A stretch of 64,000 nucleotides of DNA from the NCBI RefSeq assembly GCF_921293095.1, contig NC_060248.1, forward strand, positions 76,143,243 through 76,207,242, written 5' to 3'. The notes under the pieces are model-generated. The model ran no database searches and was not told the origin of the DNA. It was given only the letters and a program-made list of their open reading frames with translations. A program made the translations under genes and the position numbers. Positions 35,839 through 49,997 of this stretch are shown in pieces (position 1 is the first letter of the stretch; each line of letters opens with the position of its first letter). Origin of the DNA: Ischnura elegans. Its lineage: Eukaryota > Arthropoda > Insecta > Odonata > Coenagrionidae.

Positions 35839-38800
35839 TAATTAAGACTGATTAATTAAAGCATATTCAGTGTTATTCAGTTTCCTTCCCCTCGGTCACC
35901 TCCAACTTCCAAAGTTTTATTGGAATGCGTAAAGGATTTACCCTCGAGAAAATATTTCCACATCAATTATTAGCTGTAACAATGGCATAGGGGTATTTCA
36001 TATTAAGTTCTGGGCTAGGTTATAAAATAGAAATAAACGTTGATTATATGTAGGTATACTTCACCGAATTCTTCTTGATGAATGTAAACTTGATTGAATG
36101 ATTTTTTTTGTTATATTCCGCATGACTTCTGCTGTCTCGGGCATACTTTATTCTGCTACCACTTCATGAATTGATTAGTTAGTCAATAAAAGTACTAATA
36201 TTATTTATAACTATTTTGTAGTAAAGTTGTATTTCTGAGGCCTTGTCATGGATTTAAGGCTTCATTAGTGAGTTAAATTCTCAAAATTTATAAAAATATA
36301 TTTTAAAACTTGTCCTGCCTTTTTTTTATGTCCTGCCAGGCACTTTATATTATTTCAAAGTTTAATGAAATTTCCGTGGAAACGAAAATGTAAGCCATTT
36401 GGAGTGATTAATGTCTTGATTATATAATTTATTGTTATTTTTCAATTGATTTTTAAACAGAGTTTTAAGGAAATTCTTTCATTGCACGCTGTGATAAGGA
36501 GAACACCATAGTTTAGGCACAACGTTACCTGAAATATTTTATCCTTCGTACCCTCACGCAAGGTGTCCGTAGGGTCGTAAGAAATATTTAGGTGAAATGA
36601 AGAGGCAGAGTACGGGTGATGACACTTTAAATACGTTCCTACTTTACCTTTCAAGTTACCATAAGTGAGCATGAGCGCCTTAAATCAACTCCGAGAAATA
36701 GGTCGAGATAGGAATGAATGAATCAAAATATGAGGGTATTACGAAAAAATATTCGTTGAAGCAGCCTAGGCTTTATTTCGACGTTCTATGCTCTAAGAAA
36801 GTTGAGAATTCCGCTGCACTCTTTTAGTTGGAGTGCGAGATTATAAATTTAGTTCAAAAAATTTTGTCATTTTAAATTTAACTTTTCGATTTGAAACAAA
36901 TCATTCAGCTTCTTAATGTCACGTTACGATGCTATGCAACATATTGATTATGATTTTCTTCGATTTCTTGTGTTTGTTTTCAGATATGGGCGTTCCTCGG
37001 AGCTTTTAAGCAAATTAAATTTCTGATAAAAGTATACCTACGTAACATTTATTAATATTTCCCACTATCTGTCCGCAAATGCCTGATTTGAACTTATTAG
37101 GTTTCATGTTCTAGCACATCATAGCATTAATTCCGTTAGAAATGAGGTACTTTTGTAAGAGATTTTGATACTTACTGGGAATAGGTGTAAGCTTTTTGTT
37201 AATTTGAAATCATGCCATTAAATTATTTTCCTGCTTTAAATGCAAAAAATTAAACAGGTATTTTACCACTTACTGTCCATCAAAATCTTATTCCAAAATT
37301 TTACTGTCTTATGGTGAATTATGACTTGACAACACGCTATAAATCATCGTATCTAATTAATATTTGTATAAGAATTTGATAAAATATTCTAATTCTCCCC
37401 TCAAGGTTGTTTAAAAAGTAAAAGTTTCAGAGTAGCTTTAAGAAAAATTCCTAAACATACTTGAGCCATGATCGATTATTTTGTCGAATAAATCCGTTGC
37501 TTTTGTGAACGCACGATCTGTGAACAGAGGTATGGCATGAAATGTGGCTGTAGTATCAATATAAAACCAGAGATTTTTACTCGTGCTTTTCGTAGATAAC
37601 TTCTTTTCTGTGGGAGAATAATGAACACCTTAAAATAGTCTTTACGTTGGTATTATATCCTTAACCATCCTCTTTCCCAATGTTTGTATCAATCTATATT
37701 TTTAGCTTGCTACCATACACCAAATTGGGGATTAAAATCTATTTCATGAGCCTGTAGTCATAAATTTATTGCATTAACAGTTATTTATTAGCGTATAAAT
37801 GAATTTTTTCCAGACTTTTAAACTACTTAGATTCATATTCATTGAATTAATTTTTAGCAAAGGACCCCACAATTTTCCCCGCTGCTGATTCGGGAAAATT
37901 AGACGCTTAATTATTCAAAATAAAGCTATTTGGATTGCAATTTCCTCTTTATATTCTGGGGCACACCACAAATTTATCTTTGGGTGGTCATCTGACTCGG
38001 AAACCAAATGTTTGTCGGAATCAAGTCCGTTTCTCTCGCTCTAGATGGCGAAAATCCTTGCTTCCTAGAATCATCTCGCAGTCTCGGAGAGGTTTTCGTT
38101 GGAATTGGTTGCCTCACGGGTGTTTCCTTGGCTTTTCTAACTTTAATGGAATATTGGACGCGAAATACTACTCCCGACTTGCGTCCTTTTTTTATTCCTC
38201 GCGCCGCATGGGCCGAAATGAAAAAATCCGGCCCGCGTTTCCGGTTGGGGGGAGATTACTTGTTCCAGTCCTTCCTGGTCTTACTTTCTTCATGCTTTAT
38301 GGGAAAAGGTGCTCCATTTGCCTCCTGAATCGGGGGCTCCACTTTTTCTTCAATATTTCCCATATTTGGCATGTGTCACGTTTCCATAATGTTTCCTCTC
38401 GCATTGTGGAAATCATACCCGGCGTCTTTTTCTTAGCTCTTTACCTCAAGAGTATTAAGGGAATTTATTTTACTAATCTTCACGCGCTAAAATTTGTTTT
38501 ACATTGAATTTAGTTGGTGAATGCAATTTTCTCCTTTAATGTTTCTTGCGTAAATATGAAAAATTTTAATGTAAATTTTATCAATTGCTCTTTATTACAA
38601 TTTTATGCTCAGAATATTTGCGTTGCATTACCATTTTTGGCAATAAATATGGCGGGACATTTTTGAACTAGTTAATTGGTAGGTTTTTAAAGCTTAATTA
38701 TATCGTCCGGAATTCAGTGAACTTGAAAATGTACATATTAGCCGGTAAAAGGGAGATAGTCTACGGTTACAACCATATTATTTCCATACAATGTTCTTTT

Positions 38801-40139
38801 GCGAATTAAAGATCTCTCTCGGAAAAAATATTTTCCGCTAATTGCCTTTTCTTAACAGGCATGGCCAACTGGACGCGAGGACAAGAATCAAATTCGCTTT
38901 TCAATAAACCAACCGAGCTCTTTGACGGTAAGCTTTGATAACAATCCAATTAGAAGTGGAGTGCCTATTTCGGGAAACCGTGGTCCAATGCTAAGGCAGC
39001 AGCTATTAATAATTTCTTCTTTTATTTGATGCACCAGAAAGTGCTGTACTGAATGACTGGAAGTCATTAACTTTATTTTGTTGTTTTAGAATGACGTCAT
39101 CGTAATGATAAGACCATAAAAATTGGATTAATATATACACTATTGGTACTTATACACTCTGGAATATTGTTTTTTTCTTTTCATGTTCTTGAGTTTCTCC
39201 CTGAGTACCTTTCAATGATTAATGTTATATGGCCAGACTCCCTTTCATCACTCCGTACAATAACAGAGATGTGTTTTCATGTGATTTCCAGCTGGAATGA
39301 ATTTAACATTTAACTTTTATGCTCGCCTCACGTTAAATTGTGAAATGTCAAATAATTCGTGGTACGTTGAATTTTCATGATTGAGTTCTCCAGAAAATTG
39401 GATTTAGAATGAGAAGTGGGCGATAAAAATGGATGACAAAAGCTCCGAGATGGAGGATATCGCTCGAGAGAACCAGTGGAGGGCATCTTGGGCTTCAACG
39501 CCTGCGAACAAATTCGGATTTAACGAACCGGATTAATCTCTTTAAGAGCATTCAGAGTCACATCTCTTTCTCACAGCCTCCTTGAGAAAGAACGCATCGG
39601 CGAACCGGGGGTATGTGCTCTGATCCTTCGATCAACGGCTTAACTAAGAAGAATTTTTATTAAATGAGTATTCATGGTAACTGTCACCGTTACTATGGCT
39701 GGAAATGGCGAATAAAAACTCTATTTTATCAGGTAAGCAAATGCTGATTTTTCGATCAGCTGAATCATACCGAAATCACTCTCACTCAGCGAATCAACCC
39801 GGAGGTCGGTATGGTTTGATGAGTGTAGAGTTCACCTAGTACTTAATTTATAAAATTTCTTGTCCTGCAACGCACACCAACACATTTCCGCGAGTTTCAA
39901 ATATAAGCCCCCTCTAAAAATTACGATTTATTTAAACTTGTGATAAAAGTTACAATGAGGGATCACGTTTTACCAAACATAAAAAAATGAAATATTTAGA
40001 CAAAACCCTATGTTTCCTGAGAGGTGCAGGAACGCCATTTCCGCCCAAATTAAGCGCTGAGTTCACCCCAGATCTAGCCGAGTGTGAGTATCACTTATTC
40101 AGAGTAGTGACGCCAGTTTCTTTCCCAGAGTCATTTAAT
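35839..40139. other. Non-coding stretch; one long open frame of doubtful meaning
   Basis: A stop-free run of 190 codons at 37935-38507 (+) overlaps a second 106-codon frame (38008-38328). The long frame begins at TTG and has no ATG for about the first 90 codons. It has no recognisable domain and lies in a locally GC-richer patch. I do not call it a gene. Nothing else is recognised. Confidence 0.5.
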
Positions 40140-40260
40140 TGATTATCGTCATTTCGAGGATTTTGCCTTGGGGTTTCCAAAGACTTCACCGAGGATTTAA
40201 ACTCAGGACCGTCCGATCAGCTGCCCATAGCTCTACCCAATGGACTCTAATGTACCCCCT
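40140..40260 (-). mobile_element. tRNA-derived SINE head
   Basis: On the minus strand the sequence runs TTGGGTAGAGCTATGGGC (A-box-like), GCTGATCGGACGGTCC, then GAGTTTAAATCCTCGG (B-box-like, at about 40190-40205 in window coordinates). Spacing and order are those of a tRNA. The acceptor stem and anticodon arm do not make a clean tRNA, so this is more likely a SINE promoter. The body would continue toward 40040 on the minus strand. Confidence 0.55.
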
Positions 40261-43200
40261 GAGGTTAAATTTGTTTTAGAAAATCCACGAAATGCCTTCC
40301 ATTAGTAGGACGAACTATTTTTTGGTCTTGGGGGAAAGTTTGAAATAATCTATTTGATGAAATGTCATTATCCATTTTTCTTTCGGCATAAAAAATTTTA
40401 TACTGTCGTAGAAGAGCTTTTACAATAATGTTTTTGGCCGTCAGTATGACTTATTTTAAATTAAACGCACCATCATCTTTCCTTTCTTCATGAATTAAAA
40501 GCAATCATCTAACAGTTTTAATTTCAAGTAGGCAAGATAACCTCTACAAAGGGCTCGCGGGTGTGCCCGTACTGCATCGGAATGTCATTTTTAGCATGAA
40601 ATGTAATGTTATTGCTGTTAGGAAAGTAATTTTTTCCAATTTCAATTTTCGCCAAAAATCACGCATTTTTTCATAAATCGATTTCATTTGATAGCAGTTA
40701 GGATCTTTGGAGCTGGACCTGGGAGACGAATTTATTTCTATGTTTCAGCAAGTCTTTTATTCCTGTATGAAATATTTTCTGTTTCTCTGTTTTGTCAAAG
40801 TCCAAGTTCTTCTGTTATTTTATATATATTAAGGCTCTTGAAGGCTCGTGATCTATTCTCATATTTTTACTGGCTTAAAACGTTACCCATATACATTTAT
40901 TCCTGATGTCACGAATTCATAAATCTGGATCAAATCATTCTCAGGATGTTAAGATTTACGGGGTTTTCGTCAACGATAGTTCATCTTGCCAGGAACAAGT
41001 TGAGTTTTCTTCAGTCAAACTATCTTCTTATAAAGTTTTCAAAAACATCAAATTATAATTGAAATATTCTACGTTTCTTACAATTTATTTCTTTTAATTT
41101 CTTATTGACTTTGAATTAGCCCGTTGACAAGCGTTAGAACTTGAGATTTATTAAGGAACAAATTTACATCACGTATGAAGTCTAGAGTACATCAACATTT
41201 TTTGTGGTTGAGACTTATGAGGGCTATTCTAAATTGAAACTTTGATTTCTCGGTCGCGTTTTTTAACAGCAAAGGAAACACGCAGTTTATGATATAGATA
41301 GGTCACCTTATGGCATGCTCAGTGTACTTCCTCTGCCTACCAAGTAGGAAAATAATCTACACTTATGGAGTCTTTTGTTACTTTGATGCTTAAGACATGC
41401 AATTGTTGTAGCGAAGAACGTAAGTTTAGAAGAACACAAATCCCAAACGTATGTTATAATAAACATTATAAATAACTAGGAGCATTAAATCAAGCTAAAA
41501 AGGGCACTTTTGTGTGAACGACGTTGATAAACCTTTGATTTATGCCAGGACTTATCGTGGCATATAACCCGTCGAAAGAATAAAATGAGAAGGGAGGTCT
41601 CAGTGGCCACAATATCTACGGAACTTGCTTTATCTGGAAGATTGATGGCGGCATAAAAACCTGATGAGGTCTGATTAATAGCAAAAACAACCTTTTTACC
41701 GTAGAGCAACTCATTGTTAACATAAAATTTTGGTGTCTCGGTTTTGTTATCATTTAAAGGGTGCAGTATACTTTGATGACTTTTGGTGAACTGTTTTTCT
41801 CATTACAATTTTTTGAGTAATCGTTCTTTTTTACTTTTAATTTGGAGTAGACGGGTTGGTTAAAGACACACAGAATGGGAATAAAGAATCTATTACTTAA
41901 AAATCTTTTTTTGATTGGCCAGTAAGAAATAACAATTTTTGCATTGTAATTACTTTAAAAATGAGTATTCCTTTCGTTTGCAAGATATTTCCATAGTATT
42001 ACAAGGGGTATCTATGTTGAGAATAATCAGGAAAGTCATGAGTTTTTCCGAAAGGAATGCTTTAAGCTCTAATATTGGTAAATATTTTTATTCATGTTAT
42101 ATTTATTGTTATTTCTTCGGTGTTTTAGAGAAGTTTTGGGTGTCAACGTTTCAAATGATTCATGTTGTTTGTTTGAGGATTATTGTAGATTAACCACTTT
42201 GAGTGAAAATACCATATTGATGCGACCTTTTTGCTGACTCGCTGATCCGCAACTTTCTTGATATATTGATTTCATTTCCTCGAAATGACTTCAATATTTA
42301 CATAATTGAAGTGTTTAGAAACGTCTTTGATATTCTGGTTCGTCAAGTGAATGTGCTTAAGAGAAACACGATGTGTGGGAATATTTTCTTGATTCCACTA
42401 CACGAACGAGTTTCCTCGTCAAGTTTAAAATTTCCCGTAAATGAGTGATATAAATATCTAAAGTGTGTGTTTAAAAGCTATTTAAAAACCATTAATAATC
42501 TACTGAGATACGTGAAGGGGGAGTTGCTACGGAGTTTAAAGAAATTGCCGAGGAAGTGGACTTGAGGGCTATATTTTATATACAGGCGCCGGCGATGGCA
42601 CTTAAAGGTGGGAGAAAGAGGAATCCACTTCTAACGTAGCGGTGAAATTTAAACGAGCACATTAGCCAGGAAACCGTTAAATGTGAATATGAATTATTAA
42701 AAGGAGGCGGCGGTTCATGGTAAGCGCTAGGAGAAACTCTCTCTCTTTTGCCTTAGTCTCGCGTGCTGAATTAACACAGCTGTGGAAGCCTTTTCAAAGG
42801 AAGTGATTTTGATTTATTACCACGAAATATTGGACTTAACAAGACCAAAACCTGACTCCCTGCGTTTTAAAATGTTTTGTTTTGGCTATTGAAAAATGTA
42901 TGGTTGATGTTTCTAGCTACGAAGAGGATGTATACGGGTCCAAATTTGTATTCACGCGCAACCTTAAGGAATCATTGGAATTCGATCTGTTCGGTAGAAA
43001 CGTCAACAGTCCAATTACTGTCTTGTGCTCCGTTTCCAAGCGAAGAAAGATGGGTTTGGTATTTATCACGCCCGACCGAGTATTTGATTAAGTTTCCCTT
43101 TCTCGAGCAAACTTCAGTCTGTTTTGTGAACGCCCGGAAATCGTGTGGTTGAATTGAAATTCGCTATCATCATTCTTGAATTGTTGCGTGCGATCAAAAA

Positions 43201-45850
43201 TCTGGGCGTTCCATTAACTCCTTTTCTTTTAATACAATTTTTTTCTTTCGCTGGATATTATTCTCATAATGCAGCTATTTATGTCCATGAAGATGCACAA
43301 ATTTGCCGTTTATCATGTTCATCACGCGAGTTGCTGGCGGGTGTAAAAGTTTCTCTCGTCTTCCCTCAATGAGAGAAGTAAGGAAAAGCAAAATTAATGA
43401 ATTACGGAGTTTTATTTTTGTCTTCCACGGAATCTGGTCTCTGCCTCGGGAGAACTTTTGTGAAGCTCCTCAAGGAATGCCACGCCCATTGCATTCCAGT
43501 ATATTCCTCTTTAATTTTTTTTTCTCTCATTATTCTCAATTTCAGAGAGGTAATATCCTGTTTGTGAAATGATATTTACAATTTTATTTCCTTGGCAGGA
43601 AACCTTAATTTTTTTATCAATTTTCACGGCCAACTCATTGTTTTTTTTAAATCTTCACTCGGATAATTGGGCAAAAAACTCTCCTGCAATGAAATTTTTT
43701 CCTGCAAGAAATAAAGGACTTAAAGATTGGGTTCAAATCCTATATAAAATACCCACTCGCCATCCGTTTTTGTACTTTATAATTTCTAGCTAATTCCCTC
43801 ATTTATTTTAAAATATGAAATTTGCATATCTCTAATTTTCGAATAGGCATTACTTGCTTTCAATTGTGTGGAATGTGTCTCATATTTTCTGTATTTAGCT
43901 CTTATATTCCCTCTGTATTATACTCTACGGTTATAAATGTACTTTCTTGCGCAATTTACTATGATTTAGTAGCCACGATTTGCATTTCATGTGATTTTAA
44001 ATTAATGGCATTAGGTTTTGAGAGCTATAACTGCTTTAACATATTTGCATAGGTATGCGATATTTATTTGGTACTTGCCCAGAAAGCGCTTTTATTTGTG
44101 AACCAAGAAATATCTAAGCTAGTTTTGTTAGCAACTCTCTAAAAAATCCCTGTAGAGCACAGGGATTCTTAACCAGGACAGGATAGACGAGCTTTTCTAG
44201 CCATCCCGCATGTTGATGTGTCCAATTAGGCAGGTTGAATATTTTCCATTTCGTATATACTAAAATACAGGTATTTTAACACTGAAAGCGAATATGAACA
44301 TTTGGTGCGAAAAAATATTCCAATCTGTTGTTTTATTTTTTTCTTCTTCTGGGTGCAGTATTTAACCATAGCGTATGTATGTTTCAATGAAATGAAAAGA
44401 ATGCAATGCCTTTGCAATAAAAAATTTGTTTTTCGTAAATTAAATTATAATGAATTCAAATCATACGTTGGTATCTCAGTGTGATGCGCAATAGTGCCTA
44501 TAAAATGAAAATAAGAAGTTATAATTCAATATTTTGTGAAAAGATTATGATAAGCTTTCTATGATTAAATGTGACTGACATGTAATTACTTCCTGAAAAA
44601 ATATTACGCTAAAAATTAGACCTTAAGGTAGATATGCATTTCTTAAGACGTTTTTGCAACTATGGCCATGGAGGAAGCTTGTTAATTAAACTTTCATTAT
44701 TAGAAAGGGTTTATTCATCACGGAGGAAGCATGAATTTGATCAAAAAAGTTTTTATCGTTCGGGGGCATTTATTGACAGTTCCCCCAGTCAGGAAACTTT
44801 CTTAATCCAGAATATCATTTCCCATGATTCCTTTGTTTCCATCTTGAATCTTATCAAAGGCTTAAATCCAAATTTAATGGATAGTTTTTCTCGGCGGATA
44901 TCAGTTTTGACGTGATAAAGGCTCATTTGATCACTTTATTTCCTGTAATATACTTATTACCACATTTCCTGCCTCTTGGTATTAAGTAATCTTTTAGCAT
45001 CAGGAAAGATAAGTTGTTCACGCATGTGCTTAATGTTATTAATGTTAAGACAGAATAACATTTTCTTTGCGTTTGAAAGTGTCCAATATCTTAATTTTAC
45101 TGAATTACAAATTCTATGCTCGATGTTGTACAAGTTAAATTTAAAAAAGCTAATGCAGCATATGTAGTTTATACATATATGTTTATAATTTTGAATAATT
45201 ATTGATATGAGGCTTCTTTCAGACGCGCAGTGTAGTTTACCGACAAACATTTTATACGTTAATAATGATTTTTACAGAGTATAGTATTTCCATGTAATGT
45301 CTTTATTTTCCAGTCCATATTCACGTTTTGGTTACTTATGTTATATTGTCAAATTATTTCTTCAAAACGACAGTTATTTCACAAAGCTTTTAAAAACTCT
45401 CATGTCCGGATAAAATTTTGGAACTCGATTTCAACCCACTGTCCCATTAGCTAAATAGATGAAAATTTCAAGATAACTCGAAACCAAATTATTTTGCATT
45501 ATTTTAACTCTTAATATCGGTTGTTATTTATATTTTAAAATTTAATATTATGATGCCACCAAAATCCGATTGCAACCCTGTGATCAATAAACGGAAGGAG
45601 AATTCTACACAATTACAAAAACATTTTTTGCGTCAAAGTTTATTTAAAAATTGATTGAACTATAACTTGATTGAACTAAAAATGGATTGCACCAAAATTT
45701 TAAAATTAAAGAGGGAGAAAGAAGAATGTGAAATAGACAAAAGGGAAACTGACAGATAGCGAATTTATGGGTGAGAAAAAAAGGCGAGACAAGAAAAGAA
45801 GCAAAAAACAAGAAATTCAATGATAATATAAAAATAAATTTAGCTAAAAT
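40261..45850. other. Non-coding stretch, no gene recognised
   Basis: Many short open frames but none with a recognisable domain. The frames at 41485-41709 (-) and 42882-43091 (+) have fairly balanced composition and cannot be fully excluded as small exons, though I see no family match. An isolated 9-bp-stem hairpin lies at 44145-44167. Confidence 0.45.
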
Positions 45851-45939
45851 AACCGACCGAAAAAGAATAAAACAATTTTTTTATAAAATTAAATAAGTTT
45901 TTTCGCGACCGGAAAAGAATAAAATAAATTTTTTATGAG
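45851..45939 (+). repeat. Short tandem duplication, A/T-rich
   Basis: gaccgaaaaagaataaaa at about 45854 recurs as gaccggaaaagaataaaa at about 45907, each followed by a run of T. The period is about 52 bp. Confidence 0.6.
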
Positions 45940-46164
45940 CCTGTCAGAGTCTCTACATAAATTACTTCATATACAACGAGAAACGTTGGGCACATGCTCT
46001 ACAGTAATACAACACTCAATAGAAGGTGCCCTAGTAAGTGCACACACCTATCAGGTACTACATTAATGTAAAATAATTAAGTATAAATTGAGTGTCAAAT
46101 CGCGCATAACGTTTTTCTTTGCATATGAAGAAATTAATTTAGGGACTCTGTCAGGCCCCTATAA
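45935..46164. mobile_element. Fold-back MITE with about 50-bp imperfect inverted ends
   Basis: The left end runs GCCTGTCAGAGTCTCTA, then AATTACTTCATAT and GAAACGTT. The right end, read in reverse complement, runs GCCTGACAGAGTCCCTA, then AATTTCTTCATAT and AAAACGTT. Similarity continues inward (ACACTCAAT on both arms) and outward (TTTTAT). About 80 percent of roughly 50 bases match. TA-containing flanks fit a TA or TA-like target site, but the duplication is not clear. No coding capacity. Confidence 0.65.
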
Positions 46165-46320
46165 AATTAATATTTATTCTTTCCAATTTGCGGGGACATG
46201 TTGTCCTTTAAAAATTATTTTATATAGTAACAGTATTTTTTATACCTGATGACTTTTACTTTGCTATCCTTATCGCTGTCATTTATTTTTCTGCCCACAT
46301 CATAATTTATAAACTTATCA

Positions 46321-46890
46321 ATCATGGAATGGACAACGGCCAGATATTAGCTAAAACCCAATGTAAAGAAAACTAAGATATTAGTATGCAGCAAAAGAGT
46401 GTAAATTGAAACAAAAATTAACCAAAAAAAGCACAAACTTGAAGAGGTGAAAGATTTTCCTTACCTGGGAAGCCGAATTACCAACGATGGCCGAAAGAAA
46501 TAGTCAGTGGAATAGTGCAGGCGAAGAGGACTTTCTACAAAAAGAGGAATCTTCTTACAGCTGATAATACAAGCATAGAAGTCAAGAGTGGAAGCATTCG
46601 TAATGTGGTACTACAAAAGAATGATGCAGATAAAATGGATTGACCGTGTAAGTAACGAGGAAGTGCTAAGAAAAGTGGGAGAAAAGTGAAGTCTTCTAAA
46701 AACGTTAGGATGGAGACGGAACAATTTAGCTGGCCACATTTTGAGGCATGATGGCCTGATGAAAATGAGGACAGGTGGAGGCTGGAAGGCAAGGGACGGC
46801 TCCAAATGAGTTACATAGGGCAGGGTATAAAGGATGTAAAAGAGTAGAAATATATAACTATGAAAAGGCTGGCGCATAGGAGTATATTTT
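46321..46890 (+). pseudogene. LINE reverse-transcriptase C-terminal relic with internal deletion
   Basis: In shifting frames the segment gives VKKTKILVCSK, VKDFPYLGSRITNDG, TKRG/FYKKRNLLTADNTS, EAFVMWYYKRMMQIKWIDRV, SNEEVLRKVGEK (then a stop), LLKTL, WRRNNLAGHILRHDGLM, and MSYIGQ..KDVKE with MKRLAHR. This is the characteristic C-terminal third of an insect non-LTR reverse transcriptase. The block normally found between NTSIEVK and EAFxMW (the SVVLYGSETW region) is missing, a deletion of roughly 90 bp. Several stops and at least two frameshifts are present. It belongs to the same broad family as the 31.6-kb relic. Confidence 0.85.
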
Positions 46891-49440
46891 TAAGTATCAC
46901 CTATTGGCCATGTGTGAATGTAAAAGTTTTGTGAGAATCCTTGCTCATCGGTTAGTGCCTGATATATTGTTAGACAGATATAATTGAATTTTTAGACAAT
47001 GTACTGACCTAGAGGGCATGCCACCAGACATCGATTCTTGGAGTAAACTATTATTAGATGTAGAACATTGACTGCAAATGTGTATAAATACATTGAGATA
47101 CAATTTTTGGTGCAACAGAAAGGAACTAAATTTTTGGGCAAACGTTTTTGCAGTTCGTGCTCTACGGTGCTAAAAAATAATATTTTCAATTTTTACTTCA
47201 CGTAGTGACTTTTCTCTCAGTACGTGCTAACTAACGTAGCCACAGTCTCCTTAATCATCTTCACTACCATTGTAGATACCAAAGTTTGTGGAGGAGTGTA
47301 CTTTGGGAATATAGTCTTGCCATGGGAGACGGTTATTTTAGGCTGTAAAGTTTTCTTCTTTTTTCAGCAAAAGAGAATGAAAGCATGAATAATGATCTTT
47401 TCATTTGCCCTACCCACTCCAAATCCATTCTCCATTCTTACAAATATCGTGTTTCCCATCCTTATCTAGCGTCTACGGACACAAAGAGCTGGCAGCTTCC
47501 GAATTTTCTTCTTCCCGCTTTCATTCTCCCCTATTAACTTATGCATTTCTCTTGGACTCGGTTTTCTTTTGTCTTTCTCTACGTAGGCAAACATGGCCTA
47601 GATGAGATTTCCGCGATTCAAGCAGACATTTTTTTCCTTTTGGATCAGATAATGAAAAAATTATCTTGAAAAAAATCTTTTTTCAAGAGAATTTTTCTTT
47701 ATTTTTTAAAATTCAATTTTAATTTCTAAAAAATTCTTTCACCCTCCTCGGAATACCGCTATAATTCATCATAATTAAATAGATATACAATTAATAAATA
47801 TTGCTGATAGAGAAAATATTCCCACTGTTGAAAATTCAAGTTCCATTAGAGACAAATTTAGATCAAGCCGGTGTATTCCTAATTATAACATGCCATTTAT
47901 TCGATCCTACCAGGAAAATTACTTATTAAAAATATCATAACTCTCATAATGGAGAATCAATCAATTGTGGATAATGAATTTGCTTGCAAATTCTTTTTAC
48001 TTTCCTTCACAATATCGTTGAATATTTTAATTAATTTAAGAAAGCATTACTCTAATGGCCCTTTCGTGCTGATGTAGGTATTTTTTCCTCTTCCATTGGG
48101 GTTTCGCTAAATGAGAACTAATTATATAGAGTTTTGGAGTTTTTTCAAGTAAAAATAAGTATGTGCCATAGGAAATACGTCAAGCAGTGGCTTCAATTTT
48201 TCTTACTAGTCGGATAAATTATAGGATTTCTATTTTTTCCTACAATATCACAAAGCTTTTTAATAATGTAAAATTAGTATAAATCAGCAGCTAGGAAAAA
48301 CCATTTCTAGCCTAAAACTTTTCCAGCGATTAATTTCCATTTGTTTTAATCATTTCATTGGATCGAAATTAAAGTAATGAAGAGATTTACCTCGATAAAT
48401 GGTTAATAACTGCAGTCAGTATTTCAGTACCTTACTTGCGTTAGCCGTGCCCTCACAAACTACGTGGGGATTAGATTTTTTAAATGCCCCATCAGAAAAC
48501 AAGCAGGCGTTACAAAAGATTGCTTTGCCTTTGTTTTTTTGTTGTTGTCTGTTATAATTTCAATCTAAAACCTTAATTAGATATTTTTCGAATATATTAA
48601 GGTTTTCTGTATTTCATTTTGCACATATTTTTGGAGTCAGTATACGTGATTCCCTCATTAGATGATGGATATTTGTAGAAATTATATTTATCCTGACTTA
48701 AATCTAGCAACTAGCCTAGCCTAATTAACTCTAAGACAAAAATCACGTGGCGAGAACCGGATAGATGGAGATATTATCATTTATTTTTAATCGTCTAGAA
48801 TACGGAAATGTAAAAAATTTCAATTAACACCGATTATCATTATTTGAGTTATCGGTTGGTTCTGGATTCGACTCATACATTCCATATCCTCATTATTCGT
48901 GGATTTCGTTGAACAATTCCTTTTGGCCATGAGCCAACTCTTTCCCAGTCTTTTGAGGGAAAAATAGAACAAATTCAGCAAATTATTGCGAAATTTCTGG
49001 TACCACTTGACCGGTTTCAACACTTTCGTGCAGGGAAGGCAATCAAAAGAAATGCAATGTGTTGAAATCGGTCGAGATGAAACAATGAAAAGAATGTGGA
49101 ATTTCTTTAAAAAACATTTTGGGTGATAATAGGGTAGTTTCTTTTATCAAAGAAAACGAAAGACATTGATTGCGAGTCGTTAAGCACCATTATTGTAATC
49201 ATAATATCAAATTATTTAGTTTTAGAAATCCCAGTTTAGACGAATGTTAATGGTCAATTTTCACTTTTCATTTGATCGCGAAAAATTGATGTCGCCATTT
49301 AAAAATCTTAAAGCGTGAAATACACACTCCAGGAGTGATGATCTTTCGATTCAGGAAATAAAAAAATAATAGGAAACCACACTACCGTTGGTATGCTTAG
49401 TCTCAATGTACAGGGTATTTTACGAGGAATCTGCAATACT
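46891..49440. other. Non-coding stretch, no gene recognised
   Basis: AT-rich DNA. The first part may include LINE 3' tail sequence, but no boundary is visible. No other element ends recognised. Confidence 0.5.
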
Positions 49441-49446
49441 TCAAGA

Positions 49447-49721
49447 AAATGGCGGATCCAGGATTTTTTCCTGGTGAGGCAACTGGGTCTGATAGACAAA
49501 TTGTCTTCTAATATTTGGGATTGAAAATTTCACGCAAAAATTACTTTGCGATATATACTCTTAATTTTAATACAGAAGTTATTAACATGTAAATATTTAT
49601 AACTTTTATGTTAAAATATTAAATTTATTGATATTTTTATTGAAATATCGTATATTTTTTAAGCGTCTGGGGAGCACGTGCCCCCCTAAAATCCATCCCT
49701 AAATCCATCCTAAATCCATCT
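49447..49721. mobile_element. Possible degenerate MITE
   Basis: The left end ATGGCGGATCCAGGATTTTTT is matched in reverse complement by ATGG.ATTT.GGGATGGATTTT at the right, which also has GGGGGGCACGTG next to it. The right end carries three copies of a 12-13-base unit (taaatccatcc). No convincing target duplication is visible. Boundaries are approximate. Confidence 0.35.
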
Positions 49722-49997
49722 ATTCTTCAGGATGTGGTAGGTGATACAAAGTTAACTTTTTTATCCTATAAATATTAGATGAATTATTTAATGTCCTTAA
49801 AAATCCAGAGTATGAGATAAAACGTAAAAAAGGCTGGAAAACCGTTTTCACGGTAACTGCAATGTTCATCCAAAAAAATGTTTGCCTTGCCATACCTCGG
49901 TAATTAAGGAGTTGCGACCCCATTTTACCGGACAAATTTATTAAATTATCTAATCTACTACCTCCCGAAGAGAAGTTCACAGGAAAAAATATCATTC

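Noticed and set aside
44145..44167. Strong short hairpin (AATCCCTGT / ACAGGGATT)
   Set aside because: Looks like a bacterial terminator but there is no T-run of the right kind, and the genome is eukaryotic; isolated hairpin only.
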